From Rhodothermia bacterium (lineage in GTDB: Bacteria; Bacteroidota; Rhodothermia; Rhodothermales; JABDKH01), in the NCBI GenBank assembly GCA_018679295.1, contig JAHHLP010000383.1, positions 1-9,030 of the forward strand: 9,030 nt of DNA, given 5' to 3'. Below are positions 1 to 6,023 of this stretch, in pieces (the first letter of the stretch is position 1; each line of letters opens with the position of its first letter). The notes under the pieces are model-generated. The model was given only the letters and a program-made list of their open reading frames with translations. It was not told where the DNA came from and did no database searches. Position numbers and translations under genes: made by a program.

Positions 1-65
1 GGCCAGACAGGTACTGGTTGCGACGGAGTAGGGAGATAGGGGTAAGACGTCATTCTATGAGAACC

Positions 66-139
66 ATCATGCCCGCATAGGCGGGTACCCACAGGTTTGG
101 CTCACCCTCAGATGGGTCCCGGATCGAGTTCGGGATGAC
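66..139. repeat. Two-hairpin dispersed repeat (REP-like) at the 3' end of ypdA
   Basis: This short element is made of two hairpins. The left one is CCCGC (72-76), loop ATAG, GCGGG (81-85). The right one is CCCGGAT (118-124), loop CGA, GTTCGGG (128-134), with two G-T wobbles. The ends are imperfect inverted copies: ATCATGCCCG on the left against CGGGATGAC on the right, with GGGTACCCA (83-91) facing TGGGTCCC (113-120) inside. Read on the minus strand, it encodes the type of peptide (VIPNSIRDP...WVPAYAGM) that I recognise from spurious ORFs over widespread intergenic repeats in many bacteria. It starts exactly where ypdA stops (stop codon 139-141). It could act as a 3' stabilising or terminating structure for that transcript, but no T-run follows. 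Copy number in the genome cannot be seen from one window. Confidence 0.6.
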
Positions 140-1119
140 TACTTGATCCGCCGCCCCGCAATAGTCTCCGCAATCACAGCGGCATGCTCGCGGCCGTTCT
201 CGATGAACCACCGGCTGGTGTTCAGCCCTCCACACACCGTACCGGCGAGAAACACGCCCCTGCGACTCGTCTCAAATGTCCGAGGATCATGGATGGGCGT
301 CCGATCCGGATCGTCTCCAATCCCTATGCCCGCTGTCTCCAGAAAACCGTAGTCCGGCCGATAGCCTGTCATGGCCAGGACCCAGTCGTTCTGCAGCGAA
401 GTGACGCCGGACTCGTTTCGTACGACGATTGTCTTCGGCTCAATTTGGACCACCTCCGTATTAAACATCGCACGGATCGATCCCTCCCGAATCCGATTCT
501 CAACGTCGGGCCGAATCCAGTACTTGACAGAGGGGCCGATCTCGGGCCCCCTGACGATCATCGTGACCTGCGCGCCGTGTCGGAAGCATTCCAGGGCCGC
601 CTTCGCCGCCGAGTTCTTTGCGCCAATGACAGCCACTTCCTGGCCCGCATACGCGTACGGCTCCTTGTAATAATGCATAACCTTTGGAAGGTCTTCGCCA
701 TCAACACCCAAGAGCCTCGGGTAGTCAAAGAATCCCGTCGCGACAATGACGTTGGCAGCCTCGGTGACCTCCCCTTCAGACCGGACCTCGTAAGAACCTT
801 CCTCACCGTCGATACCGGTCACGGCATTGAAGAGAAACATCTCGATGTTCTCTGCAAAGGCGACGCGGCGGTAGTAGTCGATAGCCTCCTCCCGCACGGG
901 CTTGTATCCAAGAGTCGGAAACGGGTATCCGCCGATTTCCAGCAGGTCGGGCGTCGAGAAGAACTCCATGTTGGTCGGATAGCCAAGGAGCGAATTGACA
1001 ATGGCGCCCTTATCGAACAGCCGCACCGAAAGGTCTCGACGGCGACACTCGATGGCGCACGCCAACCCCACCGGGCCTGCTCCAACCACAACTACGTAGA
1101 CGCTACCGGGAGATGTCAT
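139..1119 (-). CDS. ypdA: YpdA-type bacillithiol disulfide reductase (FAD/NADPH oxidoreductase)
   Basis: The 326-residue cytoplasmic flavoprotein is predicted to use NADPH to reduce bacillithiol disulfide to bacillithiol, the low-molecular-weight thiol of Firmicutes, Deinococcus and many Bacteroidota. An FAD-binding GAGPVG motif sits at residues 13-18, an ATGFFDYP stretch at 127-134, a second nucleotide-binding motif GAKNSA at 166-171, and the C-terminal FAD signature around LAGTV...FIENGREH at 291-312. The family features NYP/GYPT (47-49) and KVMHYYKEP (146-154) are also present. Length fits the family. The start at 1119 is chosen because the Rossmann motif must lie near the N-terminus; the longer open frame to 1395 only reads through tadA in another frame. 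The ATG overlaps the tadA stop (ATGA, 1116-1119), so translation is probably coupled; I see no separate Shine-Dalgarno. Oddity: the Cys after GGGP in Staphylococcus/Bacillus YpdA is Val17 here, with Cys21 and Cys25 nearby. A thioredoxin-reductase-like enzyme of other specificity is the alternative. Confidence 0.85.
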   Translation of the reverse strand: MTSPGSVYVVVVGAGPVGLACAIECRRRDLSVRLFDKGAIVNSLLGYPTNMEFFSTPDLLEIGGYPFPTLGYKPVREEAIDYYRRVAFAENIEMFLFNAVTGIDGEEGSYEVRSEGEVTEAANVIVATGFFDYPRLLGVDGEDLPKVMHYYKEPYAYAGQEVAVIGAKNSAAKAALECFRHGAQVTMIVRGPEIGPSVKYWIRPDVENRIREGSIRAMFNTEVVQIEPKTIVVRNESGVTSLQNDWVLAMTGYRPDYGFLETAGIGIGDDPDRTPIHDPRTFETSRRGVFLAGTVCGGLNTSRWFIENGREHAAVIAETIAGRRIK

Positions 1120-1598
1120 TTGCGCTGCTTGTCGCGTCGCGCCAGGAAGAACTTCTTCAGCAACCCCGCCGCCAGATCCGCTTCGACCGACGAAATCACC
1201 TTGAGTCGGTGATTGAACCGCCGATCCTCGACCAGGTTGTACAGCGTAGATGCGCACCCGGCCTTCTCGTCGAACGCGCCAAAGACGAGGCGCTCTACCT
1301 TCGCCATGATTAGCGCTCCCGCGCACATCGGACATGGTTCGAGGGTCACGTATATCGTACACCCCTCGAGCGACTTGCTGCCGAGGGTCTCGCATGCCGC
1401 GGTAACGGCAATCATCTCGGCGTGAGCAGTCGGGTCCTTGAGGGTTTCGACCATGTTGTGCCCACGCCCCACGATGGTCTCACCCTGCACGACGACTGCC
1501 CCGACGGGCACTTCCCCCATATCGGCTGCCTTCTCAGCCTCCCGAAGGGCCTTCCCCATCCAGCGCCGGTGCGGTTCAAGAATCTTTTCGAGACTCAT
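1116..1598 (-). CDS. tadA: tRNA-specific adenosine deaminase TadA
   Basis: This is a 160-residue cytidine/deoxycytidylate deaminase-fold protein. TadA converts adenosine 34 of the tRNA-Arg(ACG) anticodon to inosine. The zinc site is clear: HAE at residues 59-61 (His59 ligand, Glu61 proton shuttle) and PCPMC at 88-92 (Cys89 and Cys92 ligands). VPVGAVVV (30-37), the NMVETLKDPTAHAEM stretch (48-62) and FNHR (128-131) are typical of TadA rather than of guanine or cytosine deaminases. The start at 1598 gives the usual N-terminus, with W13-M14..AL aligning with the family's WM..AL. A GGGAG sits just 1 nt before the ATG and overlaps the stop codon of the upstream deiminase gene, so re-initiation from that gene is likely. 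It is the middle gene of a three-gene cluster: 5 nt after the arginine deiminase gene and overlapping ypdA by 4 nt. Confidence 0.95.
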   Translation of the reverse strand: MSLEKILEPHRRWMGKALREAEKAADMGEVPVGAVVVQGETIVGRGHNMVETLKDPTAHAEMIAVTAACETLGSKSLEGCTIYVTLEPCPMCAGALIMAKVERLVFGAFDEKAGCASTLYNLVEDRRFNHRLKVISSVEADLAAGLLKKFFLARRDKQRK

Positions 1599-1603
1599 GC
1601 TCC

Positions 1604-2911
1604 CTATGCGTTCTCAATGATCTGCTCTTTCTCGCGCGCAAACGGCAGCGTCATGCATCGCGGTCCGCCGCGCCCGCGCGACAGCTCTTGACCCTCGAGT
1701 TTGATGGCGATCTTCTCGCCCACCTGCCAGTCACTTTGGTCGTAGTACGACAGAAACCCCTCGGCCGTAACAACCCGGTATCCGTGCTCACGCATCATAT
1801 CGAAGGTGCGCTCGTTTCTCTCGTAGCCGATGACGACGCCGGGTGCGAGCGCGAAGAAGTTGGCGCCGTCCGTCCACTGCTCACGTTCCTGGCTCAGCGG
1901 TGAATGACCGCCGCAGGGGATGAAGGTCAAGTCTCTACCCGTAAGTTCCTCGAGCACCTCTTTAAGGCTCGATTTGACCTGAGTAACAAGTCGATCGGGC
2001 TCGTCTGCGGGGGTGAAGTGGATCACGTTGCTCAATCCCGTGAGCTCGATCAGGGGCGGGAATACCGCGCACTCGGTCGGCGAGGCGAACGTGAAGACGG
2101 TATCGAGGTGCATGCAGTACCGCTTTTTGGGGAGGTTGACCATAACAACATTTCGCACCCCCGCTTCATCAAAGAGCCGACGCGCGATCGTCATCACCCC
2201 TCCAAAGGACGTTCGCTGCGAGTGACCGATCAGTACGGTGTCCTCCGACACGACCAACAAATCGCCACCTTCGAAGGTGTTGCCGCGGGGAAGTTTGATG
2301 ATGTTGTCACGACACTCACGGAAAGCATCGTGATATCGCAGGATGGTGTCGATGATGATTCCTTCCCGCGTGCGCGCAGCGGTGGCGGGGTGGCTGATAA
2401 CGACGTGTCGATTGACGACCGCGGCGACGTCGCGGGTAAACATCAGATTCGGAAGGGGACGAGAAAGAATCTGCAGCGGCGAGACGCCGGTGAGCGCGAA
2501 GTGCAACAGCTCGTCGGGAGACAACCTCTGGATATCCGACTGGAAGGCTTGCAAGTTGCTCTCGACCGACACCCTGCAGAGCTGGTCGATGAAATCGGCG
2601 CGAGCGTCGTCCTTCTGAAATACGTCGAGAAGCAGATCCACGACTTGCAGCACGGCTTCGTCGGTCCCGACGATTTTACTGAACACCGAGCACATGCGTT
2701 CGTGTTCAGACCGGGCTTTCCCCAAAAACAGAATGTCTTCGAACAGCAGGTCCTCCCTTGCCTCCGGTGAAACAAGCTCCATTTCCGGGCCGGGCGTGTG
2801 GACGATTACCTGCCGCAGCAGGCCGGTTTCAGACGTGACCTCGGATCGATATTGGGTGACCGGCGCCGGCGCTTTTTCGGAAGCCTGTACGTTAGACGGG
2901 GGCGAGACCAT
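1604..2911 (-). CDS. arcA: Arginine deiminase
   Basis: The 435-residue guanidino-group-modifying enzyme is predicted to hydrolyse L-arginine to citrulline and ammonia in the cytoplasm. All catalytic-motif positions of arginine deiminases are visible: PNLMFTRD (154-161, Asp161), FEGGD (213-217, Glu214), MHLD (267-270, His268 and Asp270) and the nucleophile Cys419 in GRGGPRCM (413-420). Likely substrate-carboxylate contacts are Asn155, Arg192 (LRYH) and Arg233 (SQRTS), by analogy with the Pseudomonas enzyme. The protein is slightly longer than the usual 405-420 residues because of about 25 extra N-terminal residues before the conserved GLLRQVIVHTPG (30-41). The ATG at 2911 has an AAGG 9 nt upstream (2921-2924); a shorter start is not offered by any nearby Met. 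The gene heads the cluster with tadA and ypdA. No ornithine carbamoyltransferase, carbamate kinase or arginine/ornithine antiporter gene is in the window, so a fermentative arginine pathway cannot be claimed. Peptidyl-arginine or agmatine deiminase is unlikely given the motif set. Confidence 0.88.
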   Translation of the reverse strand: MVSPPSNVQASEKAPAPVTQYRSEVTSETGLLRQVIVHTPGPEMELVSPEAREDLLFEDILFLGKARSEHERMCSVFSKIVGTDEAVLQVVDLLLDVFQKDDARADFIDQLCRVSVESNLQAFQSDIQRLSPDELLHFALTGVSPLQILSRPLPNLMFTRDVAAVVNRHVVISHPATAARTREGIIIDTILRYHDAFRECRDNIIKLPRGNTFEGGDLLVVSEDTVLIGHSQRTSFGGVMTIARRLFDEAGVRNVVMVNLPKKRYCMHLDTVFTFASPTECAVFPPLIELTGLSNVIHFTPADEPDRLVTQVKSSLKEVLEELTGRDLTFIPCGGHSPLSQEREQWTDGANFFALAPGVVIGYERNERTFDMMREHGYRVVTAEGFLSYYDQSDWQVGEKIAIKLEGQELSRGRGGPRCMTLPFAREKEQIIENA

Positions 2912-3009
2912 ACGTGAAAACCTTGTCGGCTGGAGAACCGAAGTGACGTAAGTGGTGGGTTGACCTGGGCCTTAATGTACAACGACCGAGGTCGAAAACG
3001 GCGCCGCGA

Positions 3010-3195
3010 TCAGCGTCGCTCCTGCAGAATGGTAAAAAAGCGCAGGATGATCGCCACCAAGAGAAGGATGAACAGGATCTTGATCGCATAGCCGGTCAGC
3101 ACACCGGCCACCTTGAGAATGAAGCCGAGCAACACGATCGCCACGAGCATCACGATGGCCGTCACGAGCCACCTCAAAACCTTCTGGACATCCAT
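3010..3195 (-). CDS. Small two-pass membrane protein of unknown function
   Basis: The 61-residue product is almost entirely hydrophobic. A short amphipathic start (MDVQKVLRW) is followed by a first membrane segment at about residues 9-28 and a second at about 37-55. Lys28 and a short GVLTGYAIK turn lie between them, and the tail is basic (LQERR). I do not recognise a family, and no catalytic motif is possible in so short a chain. It begins 15 nt after the stop of the kelch lipoprotein gene, on the same strand, so it probably belongs to the truA-led transcript. No good Shine-Dalgarno is visible before the ATG at 3195. The hydrophobicity pattern and the continuous frame with Met start make a real gene likely but not proven. 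The 98 bp beyond its stop (2912-3009), up to the deiminase gene, hold no recognisable promoter or strong terminator. Confidence 0.6.
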   Translation of the reverse strand: MDVQKVLRWLVTAIVMLVAIVLLGFILKVAGVLTGYAIKILFILLLVAIILRFFTILQERR

Positions 3196-3210
3196 TCGAC
3201 GATTTCTGAT

Positions 3211-4638
3211 CTAGTCTGTTGATATGAGAAGGTACTCTGACAACGAGGTGCTGTTTCCTCCGGTCAGGAAGCCTCCCACTATGATTATTCGGCCATCGGA
3301 AAGCTTTGTTGCGCTGTGACCAGACCGGCGGAGGGGACTCGTCTGATTGAGGGGTACTCGGAGGAATTCTCGCCGCCTGTCCACATAGAGCTCGACGGAG
3401 CCGAGGGGTGCGTCCCGGTTGGGGCCGCTCCCTCCGAGCGTGATCACCAGACCATCCGTCACGGCTACGGAAACGTGGTGGGTACGTGCCTCCTGCGTCT
3501 TGCCGGCGTCCACGGGGATGAGGCCGAGAGGGTCGGCGAAATCGACGGTGAAGCTTATCGACTCCCGAAAATCCGGTCCGAAGTCCGTGCCGTGGAAAAG
3601 GAACTCAGCCGGCTCGAAGGCATCGCGATCCGAGACCACGACCTGCGTATGTCCGGATATCGGCTGGCCGAGGAATGGCCCGGGAGCAGCCGTAAACGAG
3701 ATGAGACTGTCGTTACGCAAAAGAAAACTGCGGATATCCTGGCGAATGCCGATCGCCGGCTGCGGCCGGTAGCGGATGTCTCCGCGGCCACCATACAGAT
3801 CCAGAATGAATCCCGATGAGCCGAGTTCACCGCCGGCGGAGTGATGCGCGCGACGAATAGGGTCTCCAGCGACGATCAGCTCGCTGAATTCCCGCGTCGA
3901 CGGGTCGAATACCTCGGCCTCCGTTACAAGGACGAGCACATCGTTAATCGTCCCGCGCAAAGTGCCACCTGCAATCAGGACGCGTCCGTCGGGCAGGTTT
4001 GTCATAGTGTGCCCGAGTCTCGCATTCTGAAGTCCGCTCGGCAGCTCTTCGAACGGTGCACCCGCGGGCGACGAAATGAAGGCGACGTCCAACGCCTCGC
4101 CGTTGGCCTGAAAGGCTCCGCCCGTAACCAGAAGGTCGCCCCCACTCGTCAGGATTGCCGCGTGGTCACCAATGCCTCGCGGCAGATCGGGCGCGTTGGG
4201 TGTGAACTGTGGCGAGAGGACGACAGCTACCGCTGTATCCTGGGACGATACGTCGTCGATGTCGAAAGCTGTCACGACCAACTCGTTCAGCCCGTTCTTA
4301 AGATCCGCGAGGCTCATCCAGAGACCGGTCTCCGGGTCGAACTCCATCGGCTCGTCCCCGAGCAGGACGCGATCAATCGGTCGGAATGACGAGGCGCGGA
4401 CCTTCATCTGAATACGCGTGACGTCCAGCACTTCGCTCAGGTCAGGCTCGACGATCTCGATCTCGGGTTCGCTGATCTCGACGAACGGACGGTCGCAGGA
4501 GATGAGCGCAAGCAGCGTGGCGCTCATCAACACTGCATAGGCGGCCGAGAGTCGTCCGCCTCGCAGGAGACCTTTTGGCCGCGGCGACAGTGTCGCGGAC
4601 AAGTTATGCGTGCGCCTGCTGCTCCTCGCCTCTCTCAT
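3211..4638 (-). CDS. Kelch-like beta-propeller lipoprotein
   Basis: The 475-residue protein is predicted to be exported and lipid-anchored. A hydrophobic stretch (about 31-47) ends in the lipobox LISC, with Cys48 as the lipidation site. After an acidic linker (54-66), residues about 68-142 look like an Ig-like beta-sandwich (ETGLWMSLADLKNGLNELVV). Residues about 150-475 contain degenerate kelch repeats: GDHAAILTSGGDLLVTGG (157-174), LGHTMTNLPDGRVLIAGG (208-225), AHHSAGG...LYGG (264-284), THHVSVAVTDGLVITLGG (386-403) and SGHSATKLSDGRIIIVGG (439-456), plus a weaker unit at 329-353. This is enough for a propeller of about six blades. No enzymatic residues are recognised, so a binding or scaffold role at the cell envelope is inferred. 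The start at 4638 overlaps the truA stop (ATGA) and has GGAG 7 nt upstream, which makes the unusually long, basic 30-residue n-region credible. Asp49 follows the lipidated Cys, but sorting rules outside enterobacteria differ. Confidence 0.75.
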   Translation of the reverse strand: MREARSSRRTHNLSATLSPRPKGLLRGGRLSAAYAVLMSATLLALISCDRPFVEISEPEIEIVEPDLSEVLDVTRIQMKVRASSFRPIDRVLLGDEPMEFDPETGLWMSLADLKNGLNELVVTAFDIDDVSSQDTAVAVVLSPQFTPNAPDLPRGIGDHAAILTSGGDLLVTGGAFQANGEALDVAFISSPAGAPFEELPSGLQNARLGHTMTNLPDGRVLIAGGTLRGTINDVLVLVTEAEVFDPSTREFSELIVAGDPIRRAHHSAGGELGSSGFILDLYGGRGDIRYRPQPAIGIRQDIRSFLLRNDSLISFTAAPGPFLGQPISGHTQVVVSDRDAFEPAEFLFHGTDFGPDFRESISFTVDFADPLGLIPVDAGKTQEARTHHVSVAVTDGLVITLGGSGPNRDAPLGSVELYVDRRREFLRVPLNQTSPLRRSGHSATKLSDGRIIIVGGFLTGGNSTSLSEYLLISTD

Positions 4639-5396
4639 GCTACATCTCCGGCCGGTGCATCCGGATACAATACCTCTTCAAGAACGAGGCCTTTTGCGGG
4701 CGCTGCCTCCCCTGCCGCGCGTCGATCGCGCCTGGCGAGGATCCCGATGATGCTGGCAGGCTCGCGCTTGCCTCGGCTGATCTCCAGCAGCGTTCCGACG
4801 ATCGCCCGGACCATCCCGTGAAGGAACCGGTTACCCGCGATTCCGAAGAAGAAGTACCCGTCTCTTGATTCCCGCTGCCAGTGGGCCGCCGTTATGGTGC
4901 ATTGGCGGTTGGTCGTTTCACTCTGCGTTCTGCAAAACGACGAGAAGTCGTGGGTGCCGACAAGTCCTGCAGCGCAGCCATTCATAAGATTGAAATCCGT
5001 ATCCCCGGGAACGACGACACGGAAAGAACGGTCAAGCGCCGTTGGGTGTGTCGAGACGTAGTAGTGGTAGCGTCTCGAAACCGCGTCGTACCGCGCGTGA
5101 AAGTCGTCTCGGGTTTGTGTCACGTCGCTCACTGCAATGTCGGCGGGAAGCAAACCGTTTAGCGAGCCCTTCAGGCGGAAGAGATCCTCGACCTCATCGC
5201 CGTCGAAATGCACAATCTGTCCGCGAGCGTGAACCCCCGCATCGGTGCGGCCGGATCCCACGACGGGTGTCTGCTGTCCGAGTGCGACACCGAGCGCATT
5301 CTCAATCTCTTCCTGAACGGAAGGATCGTCGTTCTGCCGCTGCCACCCGCAGTAGCGCGTGCCGTCGTATTCTACAACGAGCTTGAATCTGGGCAT
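4635..5396 (-). CDS. truA: tRNA pseudouridine(38-40) synthase TruA
   Basis: From the preferred start the protein has 253 residues, normal for TruA, which isomerises uridines 38, 39 and 40 of the tRNA anticodon stem-loop. The N-terminal MPRFKLVVEYDGTRYCGWQ is characteristic, and the catalytic Asp52 lies in GSGRTDAGVHA (47-57). Further family signatures are FHARYDAVSRRYHYY (about 99-113), GTHDFSSFC and the C-terminal FLHGMVRAIVGTLLEI segment. The start at 5396 puts the first strand where the family has it. An in-frame ATG at 5432 would add 12 residues and would place the start codon inside the 5416-5436 stem-loop. Neither start has a convincing Shine-Dalgarno. truA is the first gene of a probable minus-strand operon with the kelch lipoprotein and the small membrane protein. 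It is divergent from aroK. Confidence 0.95.
   Translation of the reverse strand: MPRFKLVVEYDGTRYCGWQRQNDDPSVQEEIENALGVALGQQTPVVGSGRTDAGVHARGQIVHFDGDEVEDLFRLKGSLNGLLPADIAVSDVTQTRDDFHARYDAVSRRYHYYVSTHPTALDRSFRVVVPGDTDFNLMNGCAAGLVGTHDFSSFCRTQSETTNRQCTITAAHWQRESRDGYFFFGIAGNRFLHGMVRAIVGTLLEISRGKREPASIIGILARRDRRAAGEAAPAKGLVLEEVLYPDAPAGDVA
4646..4649 (-). promoter_or_regulatory. Ribosome binding site fixing the start of the lipoprotein gene
   Basis: On the minus strand GGAG lies 7 nt before the ATG at 4638, inside the last codons of truA. Together with the ATGA stop-start overlap, it supports the long N-terminus of the lipoprotein over a later in-frame start next to the hydrophobic segment, such as Met38, which would lack a basic n-region. 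Confidence 0.55.
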
Positions 5397-5415
5397 GGGA
5401 CTTACATTTCGTACA

Positions 5416-5436
5416 AGGGATGCGAACTGCATCCCT
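5416..5436. promoter_or_regulatory. Perfect 8-bp stem-loop between divergent truA and aroK
   Basis: AGGGATGC (5416-5423) and GCATCCCT (5429-5436) are exact reverse complements around the 5-base loop GAACT. The structure fills a third of the 63-bp space between the truA and aroK start codons. It lies 20 nt upstream of the truA ATG and 23 nt upstream of the aroK ATG. No T-run follows on either strand, so it is not a standard intrinsic terminator. It could be an operator for a dimeric regulator or a leader hairpin in one of the two mRNAs. If truA instead started at 5432, the stem would cover its start codon. Confidence 0.45.
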
Positions 5437-5459
5437 CACGATGAGGTGGACATACTTAA

Positions 5460-6023
5460 ATGCGCGTCTATCTAACAGGTTTTATGGGTTCTGGGAAGAC
5501 CGTTCTCGGCGTGCGTCTGGCGGACAAGCTTTCTTTCGGCTTCGTCGACCTTGACGCACAGATCGAAAGCGTGGAGGGGCGAAGCATCCCGAGCATCTTT
5601 GAGGCGGAAGGGGAGCGAACGTTTCGCAGAATCGAACGCAAGCATCTCCGCCTGACGCGCGGGCTGCAGGACCACGTCATAGCGGTCGGTGGGGGCGCAT
5701 TGCTTTCGTGGCGAGCGATGAGGTGGGCTCGCCGTAACGGAGTCGTAGTCTTTATTGATGTACCGATCGACGAGCTTGTGCGGCGTCTTCTTGAATCCGA
5801 CGGTGGTCGCCCGCTTATTGCCGAGGCGCTTGCGGAGGACGAGCCAGAATCGGCCCTCCGATCGAGAGTGACACGGATGATGCGCGTCCGGCGCCCCGCC
5901 TACGAGCGCGCAGATCTCACATTTCGACCCGGGCAGGAGTCTCTTGATCAAGACGTGCTTGCGCTTGAACGTCTTGTTCGATCTCGAATAGATCGATCTG
6001 AGGATCCGGACCGCCGAGGTTGA
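5460..6023 (+). CDS. aroK: Shikimate kinase
   Basis: The 187-residue P-loop kinase is predicted to phosphorylate the 3-hydroxyl of shikimate, the fifth step toward chorismate and aromatic amino acids. The Walker A motif is GFMGSGKT (7-14). The shikimate and magnesium site is VDLDAQIE (29-36, Asp30 and Asp32), with FEAEGERTFRRIE (47-59) contributing Arg57. The GGGAL loop lies at 77-81, the LID contains GGRPLI (115-120, Arg117), and the late RRPAYERAD (144-152) matches the adenine-binding end of the family. A good Shine-Dalgarno GAGGTGGA (5443-5450) is 9 nt before the ATG. It is the only plus-strand gene. Its final 35 codons are antisense to the 3' end of rnhB: the aroK stop (6021-6023) lies 107 bp past the rnhB stop. 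The overlapping part encodes the C-terminal helix and an acidic/basic tail (about residues 175-187) longer than most shikimate kinases need. Confidence 0.95.
   Translation: MRVYLTGFMGSGKTVLGVRLADKLSFGFVDLDAQIESVEGRSIPSIFEAEGERTFRRIERKHLRLTRGLQDHVIAVGGGALLSWRAMRWARRNGVVVFIDVPIDELVRRLLESDGGRPLIAEALAEDEPESALRSRVTRMMRVRRPAYERADLTFRPGQESLDQDVLALERLVRSRIDRSEDPDRRG

Noticed and set aside
1..65. Left edge of the window
   Set aside because: I looked for a gene end, tRNA or promoter and found nothing I can support.
50..235. A 61-codon minus-strand frame encoding a VIPNSIRDP...WVPAYAGM peptide
   Set aside because: It reads across the two-hairpin repeat and then into ypdA in another frame. The peptide is the known by-product of repeat DNA, not a gene.
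184..1212. A 342-codon plus-strand frame antisense to ypdA and the tadA end
   Set aside because: Long antisense frames are expected in GC-rich genes; no domain is visible and it crosses two well-supported genes.
1120..1395. Upstream extension of the ypdA reading frame (92 extra codons)
   Set aside because: It lies inside tadA in another frame, has low-complexity Arg/Gly-rich content and would place the FAD motif far from the N-terminus.
1904..2770. A 288-codon plus-strand frame antisense to the arginine deiminase gene
   Set aside because: It has no recognisable motif, no neighbouring genes on its strand and charged shadow-like composition; the opposite strand carries a complete enzyme.
2981..3000. 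Small hairpin (CGAC-CGAG-GTCG) after the 61-residue gene as a terminator
   Set aside because: The stem is only 4 bp and no T-run follows on the minus strand.
3316..4389. Two long plus-strand frames antisense to the kelch lipoprotein gene
   Set aside because: Neither has a motif, a hydrophobic pattern or a plausible ribosome binding site, while the minus strand shows a lipobox and repeated kelch motifs in one frame.
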